Shown here piece by piece: positions 35,624-43,505 of a stretch of 52,276 nucleotides of DNA. Source of the stretch: Paenibacillus cisolokensis (lineage in GTDB: Bacteria > Bacillota > Bacilli > Paenibacillales > Paenibacillaceae). The stretch is from positions 1 to 52,276 of the forward strand of contig NZ_BOVJ01000025.1 in the NCBI RefSeq assembly GCF_018403665.1. Direction: 5' to 3'. The position numbers and the translations under genes are program-made. The notes under the pieces were generated by a model, which was not told where the DNA came from, searched no databases, and saw only the letters and a list, made by a program, of their open reading frames with translations. Numbering within the stretch: position 1 is the first letter of the stretch; the number at the start of each line of letters is the position of its first letter.

Positions 35624-37050
35624 TGCGGCGCATCCTCCTTTCGAGCAAACGGGCCAGCGACGTCAACACAAGCACGAGCGCGTAGTAGATAACCGCCACG
35701 AACAGAAGCGGCTCGAACGCGCGGGCCGTATCGGCCTGGACGACATTGGCGCGGCGCATCAGGTCGGCGACGCCGATGACCGACACGAGCGACGATTCCT
35801 TCACCAGCGCGACGCATTCGTTGACCAGCGCGGGCAATATATTTTTGATCGCCTGCGGAAAATAATGCTGACCATCATCGTCCGGTACGGAATGCCGAGC
35901 GCCATCGCCGCTTCGCGCTGCCCCTTGTCCACGGCCAAAATGCCGCCTCGTATCGTCTCCGACAAATACGCCGCGGAATTGAGTCCGAACGCCAGTCCGG
36001 CCGCCATCAGCGCCGAAATGTCGTACCCTGTAAGCTGGGGAGTCGCGAAATAGAAGATCAGCAGCTGCAATAGCAGCGGCGTTCCGCGGAAGATCGACGT
36101 GTAGACGGTGGCGAACCATTGTAACGGTTTCATGCTGGACAGCTTGAACAGCGACAGGATGCTGCCCCAGACGAAGCCGAACAGGGCGGATACGAACGTG
36201 AACAGCAGCGTAACGAAGACGCCCTCCAGCAAGTAGCCCATGTATCCGTCCAGGACGTTGAAATCGAGAATGCCGTTCCCCCGGCGCTCGCTCTCTTCCT
36301 TGCCGAACCATTTGTCGACGATCGCCTGCAGCGAGCCGTCTGCCTTCATATCGGCCAGCGCCGCGTTAAATTCCTCCCGGAGCGGCGATCCTTTCGGAAA
36401 CGCGATCGCATATCCTTCGTCCTCGTCGGCTGTCGGGAGAAAGCGGTAGACGAGGTTCGAATCGCCGGCCGTATATTCCAGCGCCACCGCGTCTTCCAGA
36501 ATGACCGCGTCAAGCCGTCCGGACTTGATTTCCTGCACCAGATCGGGAATCCGGTTCAGCTTCACGATCTCCGAACCGTCCATGCCGGCGACCGCTTTCT
36601 CTTGCGTCGAGCCGAGCTGGACGCCAATCCGCTTGCCCCTCAGCTCCTCCAGCGACGAATACGATTTTCCTCCTCCGAGACGATCGTATTCCGCGCCGTA
36701 TAATAGTTCTCGGAGAAATCGACGCTTTGCTTGCGCTCCTCCGTGACAGACATCGCCGACATGACAAAATCGACCCGTTTCGTTTGCAATGCGGCAATCA
36801 GGCCGTTGAAATCCATATTGGATATTTTCAGCTCGTACCCGAGTTTCTCCGCGATATGCCTGGCAATGTCGATATCGAGTCCGACGACTTCGCCGCCGCC
36901 TTTGGCGTCCACGCTTTCATACGGCGGATAGTCCGCGGATGTGCCCATGACGATCGTCTTCGGCTCGCCGCCGGACGTATTCGTCCAGACGCCGGCCGCC
37001 AGCAGAACGGCGGCGATTGCCGACAACGACCATTTCAACCATCTGCTCAT
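35616..37050 (-). pseudogene. Fused amino acid-binding protein/permease (GlnH-GlnP type) with two frameshifts
   Basis: A single protein of about 478 residues when repaired. A signal/anchor (WLKWSLSAIAAVLLAAGVW) leads into a family 3 amino acid-binding domain (VMGTSADYPPYESVDA, GLDIDIARHIAEKLGYELKI, DFVMSAMSVTEERKQSVDFS, ending ADGSLQAIVDKWFG). It runs directly into a His/Glu-type permease (GVFVTLLFTFVSALFGFVWGSI, EAA loop REAAMALGIPYRTMMVSIIFPQAI). Breaks: T-run 36665-36668 (restored EKSYSSLEELRGKRIG) and GG at 35857-35858 (restored FPQAIKNILPALVNEC). ATG 37050 follows GGGAGAG by 9 bases; ATG 37068 has no site. Such fusions occur in Gram-positive glutamine importers. Confidence 0.88.
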
Positions 37051-37226
37051 TTTCCGGCTCTCTCCCATGTTAAATAATGAAATGTAAAACTTCCTTAGTT
37101 AATATAACCAAAAGTAAGAGGCCGGCACAATACGGAAATGTTTCCCGAAAATCCGCAAGCGGCGTCCGGCCTTACGTGATCCAACATATTTCTGCAAAAT
37201 CAGTCAAAGAAATGTGGGATGGCTTG

Positions 37227-37235
37227 TGTTATAAT
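37227..37235 (+). promoter_or_regulatory. Extended -10 promoter of the abrB-like gene
   Basis: TGTTATAAT: perfect TATAAT (37230-37235) with the TGn extension, 31 bases before the start codon. Confidence 0.6.
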
Positions 37236-37266
37236 TTGTGTAAAATAATGGAATGGGGAATGGTGT

Positions 37267-37538
37267 ATGGTTAAAGCGACGGGTATCGTTCGAAAAGTCG
37301 ACGAACTGGGACGGATCGTCATCCCGGTTGAGTTGCGCAGGACATTGGGCATTGAAATAGGCGATCCTCTGGAAGTGTATGTGGACGGCTCGGACATTTT
37401 GCTTCGAAAGTATACGCCGGGTTGCGTTTTTGCGGCAGCATCCATCAGTTGATCGGCAATATCAATCATAATCTGATTTGTTATGAATGTGCGCAAACGA
37501 TCGGCAAAATGAGCCAGGTCGCAACGGGCAGAGGTTGA
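37267..37538 (+). pseudogene. abrB: AbrB family transition-state regulator with C-terminal zinc ribbon, frameshifted
   Basis: About 90 residues when repaired. The N-terminal AbrB/SpoVT swapped-hairpin DNA-binding domain is highly conserved (MVKATGIVRKVDELGRIVIP, then ELRRTLGIEIGDPLEVYVDG). The frame breaks in the T-run 37427-37431; one added T continues as CVFCGSIHQLIGNINHNLIC followed by YECAQTIGKMSQ, creating two CxxC pairs 16 residues apart, a small zinc ribbon. It ends at TGA 37536-37538. AbrB proteins repress stationary-phase and sporulation genes. A Spo0E-like gene lies convergently 35 bases away. Without the repair the product would be 61 residues with only the DNA-binding half. Confidence 0.85.
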
Positions 37539-37573
37539 CGCCGGGCAGAGGTTGAGGCGGATTCGCCGGATTT

Positions 37574-37728
37574 CTATCGTTTGCTCAGCTCTGCGTATGT
37601 ATTCAGCATCTCGTCAAGCTCCTGGGATTTTGCAAAACTGCTATCGATCTTGCTCCGTACTGCAGCGCCAGTTCAACCAGTTCCTTGCGCAATATTTCGA
37701 TCTTGTCTTTTACTTCTTCGATACTCAG
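37574..37728 (-). pseudogene. Spo0E-like sporulation phosphatase, frameshifted
   Basis: About 51 residues when repaired. The N-terminal half reads SIEEVKDKIEILRKELVELALQYG and, after one added base at 37652-37653, continues KIDSSFAKSQELDEMLNTYA. SQELDxxLN is the Spo0E-family signature. These tiny proteins dephosphorylate Spo0A-P and delay sporulation. An ideal ribosome site AAGGAGGG (37736-37743) lies 7 bases before CTG 37728, which may be the start codon or a miscalled TTG/ATG; the nearest in-frame ATG is upstream of that site. Convergent with the abrB-like gene. Confidence 0.75.
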
Positions 37729-37874
37729 ACGATTTCCCTCCTTGTGAAGCGGTCGCCGTGAAGCGATCTCCTCTATCATGAATATCGGCAAATGAGGAAA
37801 AAACATCCACTTCCTGACGGTGAAAATTTTCCAAAATCATTCGCGCCGCAGCAAGACAGCATATACTCTCATTC

Positions 37875-37982
37875 AGAGAACTGCGCGGGGATTCGGGGGT
37901 TCAAACGGCCAGAGAGCTGCGCGGGGATTCGGGGCTTGAAAACGGCCAGAGAGCTGCGCGGAAATTCCGGCCTTCAAACGGC
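37875..37982. repeat. Three tandem copies of a 35-37 base unit
   Basis: Units begin AGAGARCTGCGCGG at 37875, 37911 and 37948 and end in AACGGC. Copies 1 and 2 differ at only a few positions; copy 3 is more diverged. Confidence 0.85.
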
Positions 37983-38153
37983 TTGGCGAAGATGGCGGAG
38001 ATCAAGGAGGGCGTGAGGAAGCGATTGTGTATCTCATTTCCGACGAAGCGGCGGACGAGACTGTCCAGGATGGGCTTGATGACGGTGCTGAAGAATGACG
38101 GCATCACGGATGCCGGGAATTAGCGGAAGCGGATAGGGGTACGGATGAGAACA

Positions 38154-38187
38154 GGCCCGACCACGCCGTTACGGCGGCCGGGTCTTT
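38154..38187 (+). terminator. GC-rich hairpin, possible terminator
   Basis: CCCG..CC.CGCCG (38156-38168) pairs with CGGCGG.CCGGG (38172-38182), followed only by TCTTTA. No intact gene was found between 37983 and 38242; a short frame from about 38005 (EEAIVYLISDEAADETVQDG) is protein-like but unassigned. Confidence 0.35.
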
Positions 38188-38242
38188 ATGCGGGTTATGC
38201 TTGGCTATGATCAACTCAGGTGTGGAAATTAGTCCGTTTTTC

Positions 38243-39081
38243 TTACTGTTCCCTCGCCTGACAATTCGCGATAACGTCATGCAATCTCAGGGCGAATTCT
38301 TTATGATCGCTGGTGTTGTAGCCTCCATGGTTGCCGGGGAATTCGACCATTTCCGTTCCCAGCCGCTCCGCTAAAGCGACTGCGCAACGGTAAGGGAAAA
38401 ACTCCCGCGAAACTTTTCCGCCGGCCGGAACGATCCGCATCGATGCAGATTTTAACGCCGTCTTCAATGTGCCGAGATCCAACTTGTAATGGAGAATTCC
38501 GGTATTTCATGCTCCGTGAAGTACGTTGAATTACCGAGAAGCCGCTCGGCAAGCATAGCCTTCGATTGTGCGGGTTTGATCACGTCCGTTTCCGAATTCG
38601 ATAATAATTTTATGTCCTCGCTGCGATGATTCTGCTTAAGCTTTTCCATAAATTGCTCGGATTGTTCCAACTCGTTTCCGGATAAAAGCTGCAGCAAGAC
38701 AGGCTCGTGCGGGATTATGGCCCGTACTTGCCCGGGATGCCGTACACACAGATCAAGTCCGATGACGGCACCGGAGCTGCTTCCGAAAACGTACGCGGGC
38801 TTATCGGTAAGTTTGGCCAGCGGGCGGTGGGCGTCTTCGCTGTGTATTTCCACGCGGTATGCTTCGGTTCGATCGGCGGGATTGCTGCGGGAATGACCGC
38901 GACGATCGTAAGTGAGGACGGTATACGCGTATCGCAAGATGGTCGGCGATAAGACGGAACTTGCCGGCATCTTCGCCTCCGCCATGAATCAACAGGAGGA
39001 TGGGACCCGAACCGCGTCATAATAGATGCTCGCACCGGGTACTTCCAACTTACCGCTCCTCGCGCTCCTCGATGTGCTCAT
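38243..39081 (-). pseudogene. Alpha/beta hydrolase, damaged by about three frameshifts
   Basis: About 280 residues when repaired. Segments in order: KLEVPGASIYYDA; PILLLIHGGGEDAGKFRLIA with the HGG oxyanion motif; YTVLTYDRRGHSRSN; the nucleophile elbow AYVFGSSSGAVIGLDL with the central Ser; and the late His in PGNHGGYNTSDHKEFA. Breaks lie near 39010, 38930 and 38486, each a single base. ATG 39081 follows GGAAGG by 7 bases. This is the YdjP/haloperoxidase-like branch of small cytoplasmic hydrolases; substrate unknown. It carries more breaks than any other gene here, so real decay is possible alongside sequence error. Confidence 0.75.
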
Positions 39082-39198
39082 TTGTTAACCTTCCTTTCTT
39101 CTATCCTCCTTACACATTTGGCTAATGATATAAAATGCAGGGAATAATTAATAAACAAACTTTCCGCCCTGTGCGGCCGGCTCTTCGCGAGTAAAAAA

Positions 39199-39376
39199 CT
39201 GCAAAAGTGCAGGAATCCCGGCCGGAAATCGGACCCCAGCCTTGAAATACTGCAAAAATGCAGGAACTTCAAGCCGATCACGCCGAAATCACGAGTTTTG
39301 CCTCGAGAATGATGTATTATTGCAGGAATTTGGCCTTAGAAGGCGAAAATGGGCCGGAAAAGATGTATTTTTGCAG
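39199..39376. repeat. Dispersed palindromic intergenic repeat, copy set B
   Basis: CTGCAAAAGTGCAGG (39199-39213) and CTGCAAAAATGCAGG (39250-39264) are near-perfect palindromes; related cores TGTATTATTGCAGG (39313-39326) and TGTATTTTTGCAG (39364-39376) follow. Spacing alternates 51, 63 and 51 bases. Same family as 28-153. Confidence 0.65.
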
Positions 39377-39464
39377 TATTTTGGTGAGACGATGGGCAAC
39401 TGGACGATTTGTCGAACACCGCGTAAACGGGAGCTATTTGTGGAAATGGGAACTATTAACGGCA

Positions 39465-39760
39465 TCGCGAGCTTGCATGGGGAACAGGAATTTTCTCGGA
39501 AGAAACGAGGGGCTATTTGCGGAGTCGCGAGCTTTCGCGGAAATGGGGAACTATTCACGAAAACGGAGGGCTACTAGCGGAGTCGCGAGCTTACACGGAA
39601 ACAGGAACTTTCACGGGAAACGGGGGTTATTTGCGGAGTCGCGAGCTTTCACGGGAACAGCAACTTTCACGGTAACGGGGGCTATTCGCGGCATCGCGAG
39701 CTTGCACGGAAACGGGAACAATTTCACGGGACCGGGTGTGCGATTCACGCCTCGCGAACT
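39465..39760. repeat. Imperfect tandem repeat, 55-60 base period, about six copies
   Basis: The marker TCGCGAGC/TCGCGAAC recurs at 39465, 39525, 39583, 39639, 39694 and 39752, each followed by TTxxACGGRAAC-like sequence and then GGGCTATT. Non-coding by eye. Confidence 0.75.
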
Positions 39761-39840
39761 TACACGGAATTTGGGCCTTTTCAAAGAGCAAGCCTCCGCT
39801 GCCGCAACGTGCGGCAAAGGAGGCTTGGCGTTCCCCGGCT

Positions 39841-40080
39841 CGGCGACGTGCGGCAAAGGAGGCTTGGCATTCTCGGCCTGGCTGACGTGGGGCAAGGAGT
39901 CCTGGCGTCCTTCGCCCCGGGCCGGCGAGGGGCAGTGGAGGTTTGAGCGTTCCCCGGCTCGGCCGATGTGGGGCAAAGGAGGTTTGGCATACTCGGCCTG
40001 GCTGACGTGGGGCAAGGAGTCTTGGTCTCCTTCGCCCCGGGCCGGCGAGGGGCAGTGGAGGTTTGAGCGTTCCCTGGCCG
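39841..40080. repeat. Two tandem copies of a 120-base unit
   Basis: 39841-39960 and 39961-40080 align base for base without gaps and differ at roughly a dozen positions. Each contains smaller GGGCAAAGGAGG elements that also extend into 39800-39840 and 40110-40160. The block lies between the terminal SBP stop codon (40200) and the damaged hydrolase. Confidence 0.85.
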
Positions 40081-40199
40081 TTCTGCAGCAAGGATGCTCG
40101 ATCCTCCCCCTGGCCAGCCCGCTGCAAAGGAGGCTGGCCAGCCCACGACAACGGAGGCTTGCGCGTTCCCCCGGCCGGCAGGCGCGGGCAAGAACGAGT

Positions 40200-41597
40200 T
40201 TACTTCAAGTTCGCGGACCACTTCTCGGCCCGCTGCTGCAAATCGTCGAGGAACTGCTGGATATCCGGCGCGTTGCCGGTGGCGGCCTCGCTGATAAAGC
40301 CGTTGACGGCCGGCACGATATCGCTCATGTAAAACGGGTTGGCCTCATCCATCAGCTCCGAGTGGCCGACCTCGGCGATTTTCAGCGCCATCCGGATGAA
40401 CTTGTCTTCCTCGCTCACGAAGTCGGCGTTTTTCAGCGTCGGCGTGCTGGCGAAGTTGTCGTATCTGTATTTTTGCGTTTCATAGCCGGACAGAAATTTC
40501 ATCACTTCCCATGAAGCTTCCACGTTTTGGGCATCCTTCGCCATGACGAACGGATCGACGGCTACCCAGCCTTCGCCGTTCGGCCCCATGTTCATGACGG
40601 GCTCGAACCGGTCGAGCAGTTCCCGGTTGTTGTTCGTCATAAATTCGCTCATCGTCGCGCCGCCGGTCGTGTCGATGCCGATCGCGATGTTGTTGTTCTC
40701 CAGCCCGAACGTCTCCGCTCCCTGACCATTGACGAACCCGGGCGGCGGCAGGACGGCCGCTTCCTTGATCCATTCCATCACCTTGACCATCTCCGGACTG
40801 TTCAGCTTCCACGTGATGCTTTTCGGATCGGTCAGCGTGCCTTCCGCGCCGGGGGCGCCAAAGGCGAGCGTCAGCGCGACGAAGGTCGAGCCGTTCAGGG
40901 AGTTGCCGCTCCAGTGCAGGCCGTAGTTGTCCGCCCCGGTCTTCGGATTTTTACCGGTCATCCGTTTCGCCTTCTCCAGAATCTCTTCCGGCGACGGCTT
41001 GTCGGACAGCGGCTCGACGCCCCAATCCTCGAACAGCTTTTTGTCGTAAATGATCATTCTGCGGCCGAGCACGGCGGGAATGCCGAATTGCTTCGTGCCG
41101 TCCGGCGACTTCGTGCTGTACGAATTGTTCCAGATCCCCTCCAAATAAATCGACGGGTCGAACGACGAATCCGCTTCGATCAGATCGTCGATGTCCCGCA
41201 GCAGCCCTTCGTTGTACCATTGGGAGGCGAAGGCGCCGCCGGTGTACAGCACGTCCACGTCTTTGGACAGCAGCATCGCCGACTGCTTCGCCTTGACGTT
41301 TTCCCACGGGATTTGATAAAGCTCGAGCTTGATGTTCGGGTACATTTTGTTGAACGTATTTTTAAGAAAATCGTTCAAGCCGACCGTCTTTTTGCCGGTC
41401 TGCGTATCAAGACCGTTCTCCAGCTGCCAGCCCGCCAGGGCGACGCGGACCGTGCCGGAAATGTCCGACACCTCGCCGACGCCGTCTCCGCCGGAGCTGC
41501 CGCCGGTTTCTCCTCCGGACCCGGAGGAACAGGCCGCAGTCAGCGCCGTCAGAACGGCGAGCAGCAGCAAGGCGAATTTTCTCCACGCGATGGTCAA
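40200..41597 (-). CDS. ABC transporter sugar-binding lipoprotein (second in operon)
   Basis: 465 residues, family 1 solute-binding protein with signal and lipobox TAAC (FALLLLAVLTALTAACSSGSG). Body segments VRVALAGWQLENGLDTQTGKKT, LLSKDVDVLYTGGAFASQWYN and DPFVMAKDAQNVEASWEVMKFL are typical. TTG 41597 is preferred, because GGAGGGG lies 6 bases upstream; ATG 41612 lies before that site. It is the last gene of the minus-strand transporter operon, 22 bases after the second permease. The operon also encodes a binding protein at 43506, so it has two. Substrate unknown. Confidence 0.9.
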   Translation of the reverse strand: MTIAWRKFALLLLAVLTALTAACSSGSGGETGGSSGGDGVGEVSDISGTVRVALAGWQLENGLDTQTGKKTVGLNDFLKNTFNKMYPNIKLELYQIPWENVKAKQSAMLLSKDVDVLYTGGAFASQWYNEGLLRDIDDLIEADSSFDPSIYLEGIWNNSYSTKSPDGTKQFGIPAVLGRRMIIYDKKLFEDWGVEPLSDKPSPEEILEKAKRMTGKNPKTGADNYGLHWSGNSLNGSTFVALTLAFGAPGAEGTLTDPKSITWKLNSPEMVKVMEWIKEAAVLPPPGFVNGQGAETFGLENNNIAIGIDTTGGATMSEFMTNNNRELLDRFEPVMNMGPNGEGWVAVDPFVMAKDAQNVEASWEVMKFLSGYETQKYRYDNFASTPTLKNADFVSEEDKFIRMALKIAEVGHSELMDEANPFYMSDIVPAVNGFISEAATGNAPDIQQFLDDLQQRAEKWSANLK

Positions 41598-41619
41598 GTC
41601 AGACCCCTCCATCCATCTT

Positions 41620-42495
41620 TTATTGTTTGATGCCCGTTAACGCGATGCTCTCGATAATGTATCGCTGCAGGAACAAATACACGAGAACGACCGGTATAAG
41701 GCTTACCGCCGTAGCCGCCATAATGATCGACGGCTGCTGATTGAGCCCGTTGTTGTAGGTGAACATGGCCAGACCGATCTGAATCGTATACTTGTCCGAG
41801 CTTTTCAGCGCCAGCAGCGGCCACAGCATGTCGTTCCAGACGCCGAGGAACAGCAGGATGACCATCGTGGCAACGATCGGCGCGCACAGCGGCGCATAGA
41901 TGCGCCAGAACACCGACAATTCGCTCGCGCCGTCGATCACCCCGGCTTCCCGTAGGCTCGACGGCAGCTGGTCGATGAACGCCTTGGCCAGAAACGTTCC
42001 GAAGGCATAGTTCATCGCCGGAAGATAGAACGCCCAATACGTATCGATCAGACCGACGCCGCTGAACAGCAAATATTGCGGAATCATCGTCATCTCGAAG
42101 GGGATCATCATCGTGCTAAGCGCGAGCAGCAGAACGATGTTGGCGCCTCTGAAGCGGATTTTGGACAGCGCGTACCCGGACAGCAGGGCCGACACGGCGC
42201 TGACGAGAATGACCCCGGCACTGACCAGGAAAGAGTTCCAAATATATTTGGCCATCGGAATGTTCGTGAAGGCGGCCTCGTACGTTTTGGTGGACGGGTC
42301 CTGCGGCCATAGCCGGGGCGGGAAAGAGAGCTGAAGCCTCGCCCCCCAGTCGAAGCTTGTCATGACCATCCACAGAAACGGAATGATCATCACGATCGAT
42401 CCGGCCGCAAGAACGATGAATAATACCGTCTGAGACAACGCGTCTCTTCTTTTTCGCGATGGCGGCTGCAGCGTGCCGCTCCGGGACAGTGACAA
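41620..42495 (-). CDS. ABC sugar transporter permease (MalG type)
   Basis: 291 residues from TTG 42495, which follows AAGGGGG by 8 bases; ATG 42546 gives 308 residues but has no ribosome site. Six helices are predicted, the first being TVLFIVLAAGSIVMIIPFLWMV. The EAA loop is LREAGVIDGASELSVFWRIYAPL, and the end VLVYLFLQRYIIESIALTGIKQ is classic for MalG-type proteins. It partners the permease at 42598. Confidence 0.9.
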   Translation of the reverse strand: MSLSRSGTLQPPSRKRRDALSQTVLFIVLAAGSIVMIIPFLWMVMTSFDWGARLQLSFPPRLWPQDPSTKTYEAAFTNIPMAKYIWNSFLVSAGVILVSAVSALLSGYALSKIRFRGANIVLLLALSTMMIPFEMTMIPQYLLFSGVGLIDTYWAFYLPAMNYAFGTFLAKAFIDQLPSSLREAGVIDGASELSVFWRIYAPLCAPIVATMVILLFLGVWNDMLWPLLALKSSDKYTIQIGLAMFTYNNGLNQQPSIIMAATAVSLIPVVLVYLFLQRYIIESIALTGIKQ

Positions 42496-42597
42496 ATGCT
42501 CTTCCCCCTTTTGGATGAGAGGTTCGGTCGGTGCGAAGTTCGTCATGCCGGCGGATGAAAGGTTCGGTCGGTTGCGATGCTCGTCATGCCGCCGGCG

Positions 42598-43503
42598 TCA
42601 GTCGGGGCCGCCTTTCTTTCGGTTGAGCAGCAGCAGAATCGCCGTGAGCGCAAGGATAATGATGAACAGCAGATAAGAAGCGGCGGTGGCGACGCCCATC
42701 TGCGAGGCCAGGAAAGCGTTGCGGTAAATGTACAGGACGGCGGTCATCAGGCTCCCGCTCGGATTGCCGGCCGTGCCGCCGAGCAGCCAGACGTCGGTAA
42801 ACCGTTTCATCCCGCCGATGGTCCCCATGACAAGCATGAAGAAGAAAATCGGGCGCAAATAGGGAATCGTAATGTGCAGCCATCGCTTGAAACTGCCGGC
42901 GCCGTCCACTTCCGCCGCTTCGTGCAAATCGCGGGGAACGCTCTGCAGACCGGCCAGAAAAATGATCGTATTGTAGCCGACCGCTCCCCACAAACTCATC
43001 AGGACGATGCTCAGCCGGGAATAGCGGGGATCGGTAAACCAGCCGACCGGATCGAGGCCGAGCCATCCCAGCATAAAATTGAGCAGCCCTTCCTTGCCCG
43101 GATAGAAAAGGAAGGAGAACAGCAAGCTGGTCGCGACCGCCGATACGACGTTCGGCAGAAAATAGACGCCTTTGAAAAAGTTTTTGCCGAGGTTCCATTT
43201 CAGACTGTTAATGAGACTGGCCATAATGAAAGAGATTGCGATGCCGAGCAGGACGGACAGAACCCCCATGTAAAAGGTGTTGCCGAGCGCCTTCCAAAAC
43301 TGCGAGTCTTCCAGCACATACGAATAGTTGCTGAGCCCGACCCATGCGCCGGAGACGACGCTGCCTTCCGTCTGCCGGAAGCTCATGTACAGGGCAGCCG
43401 CCATCGGATAGACGGCAAAGGCTGCGACGCCGGCAATAAGCGGGGCGTTGAACAGATAACCCGTCAAGTCGTTGCGGGTAAGGAGGCGTTTGCGTGGAGA
43501 CAT
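42598..43503 (-). CDS. ABC sugar transporter permease (MalF type)
   Basis: 301 residues with about six membrane helices (LFNAPLIAGVAAFAVYPMAA, later YLLFIIILALTAILLLL). The EAA loop is LHEAAEVDGAGSFKRWLHITIPYL. ATG 43503 follows GGAGGAGGG, which lies inside the end of the upstream binding-protein gene; the two genes are 2 bases apart. No ATPase gene is present in the operon, so a shared MsmX/MsiK-type ATPase is expected. Confidence 0.92.
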   Translation of the reverse strand: MSPRKRLLTRNDLTGYLFNAPLIAGVAAFAVYPMAAALYMSFRQTEGSVVSGAWVGLSNYSYVLEDSQFWKALGNTFYMGVLSVLLGIAISFIMASLINSLKWNLGKNFFKGVYFLPNVVSAVATSLLFSFLFYPGKEGLLNFMLGWLGLDPVGWFTDPRYSRLSIVLMSLWGAVGYNTIIFLAGLQSVPRDLHEAAEVDGAGSFKRWLHITIPYLRPIFFFMLVMGTIGGMKRFTDVWLLGGTAGNPSGSLMTAVLYIYRNAFLASQMGVATAASYLLFIIILALTAILLLLNRKKGGPD

Positions 43504-43505
43504 CT

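Noticed and set aside
39611-40221. Repeat protein encoded on the minus strand through the 120-base units
   Set aside because: Although 120 is a multiple of three, the frames are Pro/Arg/Ala strings without a ribosome site, and three overlapping frames stay open equally well because of base composition.
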